Shown piece by piece: positions 60,966-61,509 of a DNA stretch of 61,509 bases. The stretch spans positions 1 through 61,509 of the forward strand of contig NZ_JACJRQ010000042.1 of NCBI RefSeq assembly GCF_014697355.1, given 5' to 3'. Numbering within the stretch: position 1 is the first letter of the stretch; the number at the start of each line of letters is the position of its first letter. The translations under genes were made by a program, and so were the position numbers. The DNA is from Nostoc calcicola FACHB-3891. GTDB taxonomy: Bacteria; Cyanobacteriota; Cyanobacteriia; Cyanobacteriales; Nostocaceae. The notes under the pieces are model-generated. The model was not told where the DNA came from and did not search any database. It was given only the letters and a program-made list of their open reading frames with translations.

Positions 60966-60993
60966 ATGAATCGCATTTATAAATGCGATTCAT
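60966..60993 (+). terminator. Perfect 28-base palindrome after the HIT gene
   Basis: ATGAATCGCATTTA is followed by its exact reverse complement, ten bases after the HIT stop. CATTCAAAC follows without a T tract. It probably separates HIT transcription from psbA. Confidence 0.55.
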
Positions 60994-61076
60994 CATTCAA
61001 ACAAATCACCATCATCAGCAATGCTGATTTAAAATTTATTTACAAATCTTAATTTTAGCTTTAATCTAATAAACAT

Positions 61077-61097
61077 AGGTAAGCAAGTTCACTTACC
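61077..61097 (+). promoter_or_regulatory. Small hairpin in the psbA leader
   Basis: GGTAAG (61078-61083) and CTTACC (61092-61097) pair around an eight-base loop, 36 bases before the psbA ATG. Leader structures are common in psbA mRNA control; a role here is inferred. Confidence 0.35.
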
Positions 61098-61132
61098 GAA
61101 ATCATAAAAAATTCAAACGCAATCATAAAACA

Positions 61133-61509
61133 ATGACAGCAACCATTCAACGCCGCGAAAGCGCCAACGTCTGGGAGCGGTTTTGCAACTGGATCACCAG
61201 CACCAACAACCGCTTATACATCGGCTGGTTCGGTGTACTCATGATCCCCACCCTGCTAGCCGCCACCGCTTGCTTCGTAATCGCCTTCATCGCTGCTCCT
61301 CCAGTAGACATCGATGGCATCCGCGAACCAGTAGCAGGTTCTTTGGTATACGGAAACAACATCATCTCCGGTGCAGTTGTTCCTTCCTCTAACGCAATCG
61401 GTTTGCACTTCTACCCAATTTGGGAAGCAGCATCTCTTGATGAGTGGCTGTACAACGGCGGTCCTTACCAGTTGGTAGTATTCCACTTCCTAATCGGCGT
61501 ATTCTGCTA
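61133..61509 (+). CDS. psbA: Photosystem II D1 protein, N-terminal 125 residues (runs off the right edge)
   Basis: The translation MTATIQRRESANVWERFCNW, then STNNRLYIGWFGVLMIPTLLAATACFVIAFIAAPPVDIDG (parts) and GIREPVAGSLVYGNNIISGAVVPSSNAIGLHFYPIWEAASLDEWLYNGG (parts) is unmistakably D1, the reaction-centre subunit binding P680 chlorophylls and the manganese cluster. The window covers the N-terminus and the first two transmembrane helices. Residue 130, which distinguishes D1 isoforms (Gln or Glu), and the redox-active Tyr161 lie beyond the edge, so the isoform cannot be named. The D1 C-terminal processing site is also outside. Confidence 0.98.
   Translation, partial: MTATIQRRESANVWERFCNWITSTNNRLYIGWFGVLMIPTLLAATACFVIAFIAAPPVDIDGIREPVAGSLVYGNNIISGAVVPSSNAIGLHFYPIWEAASLDEWLYNGGPYQLVVFHFLIGVFC

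Noticed and set aside
61133..61509. Assigning the psbA isoform (low- or high-light D1)
   Set aside because: The diagnostic residue 130 is beyond the window edge.

Overview
The window is cyanobacterial and most likely comes from a filamentous, heterocyst-forming Nostoc/Anabaena-type genome. The evidence is a partial psbA (photosystem II D1) at the right edge, a plastoquinone-pathway UbiA prenyltransferase, a carotenoid cleavage oxygenase, many HIP1 octamers (GCGATCGC), and the heptameric short tandem repeats and interspersed palindromes typical of these genomes. Genus is inferred from style only; there is no rRNA gene. I saw no tRNA, rRNA or CRISPR array.

Layout. 0-0.4 kb: a truncated IS transposase and a fragment of a broken gene. 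0.5-10.9 kb: housekeeping and metabolic genes: a PadR-carotenoid oxygenase operon, UbiA, exopolyphosphatase, an EamA exporter, a peptidoglycan-binding/HEAT membrane protein and a DUF2141 protein. Between them lie repeat-rich spacers, a possible small RNA and a short MITE that split an older palindrome. 11.0-15.5 kb: two paralogous tandem histidine kinases, one intact and one with a degenerate ATP site. Both carry repeat-derived insertions at the same loop of the dimerisation domain. 16.7-18.4 kb: an unrecognised large secreted protein.

18.7-52.7 kb is an exopolysaccharide / surface glycan locus, nearly all on the minus strand. From right to left it holds a Wzc-like chain-length ATPase (plus strand), an isolated GT4, a zinc-ribbon-like protein, a Wzm/Wzt ABC exporter, a nucleotide-sugar block (acetyltransferase, Gfo/Idh dehydrogenase, two DegT aminotransferases, SDR epimerase, second acyltransferase) suggesting a diacetamido-uronic acid or similar amino sugar, two exported or repeat-rich proteins, then a run of glycosyltransferases (GT2, GT4, GT61 and others), methyltransferases, a 765-aa composite glycosyltransferase/TPR/methyltransferase protein, a Wzy-like polymerase, a YdcF-type protein and a WcaF-type acetyltransferase. 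Overlapping starts and stops show several tightly coupled operons. No initiating phosphoglycosyltransferase, Wza or Wzx flippase is visible, so part of the pathway must lie elsewhere.

53.6-57.6 kb is a group of small stress-type genes (cupin, small membrane-anchored protein, DJ-1/PfpI-ferritin-like fusion, DUF2267, DUF6335, Rieske protein). They are followed by a glycerophosphodiester phosphodiesterase, a GT39-like membrane glycosyltransferase, a HIT hydrolase and the start of psbA.

The most interesting signals are: (1) two nested MITE insertions whose 9-10 bp target duplications sit at the centres of older palindromic repeats; (2) palindromic repeats captured in-frame inside two histidine kinase dimerisation domains and at the C-termini of other proteins; (3) a pseudo-histidine kinase next to its intact paralogue; (4) unusual composite proteins in the glycan locus.
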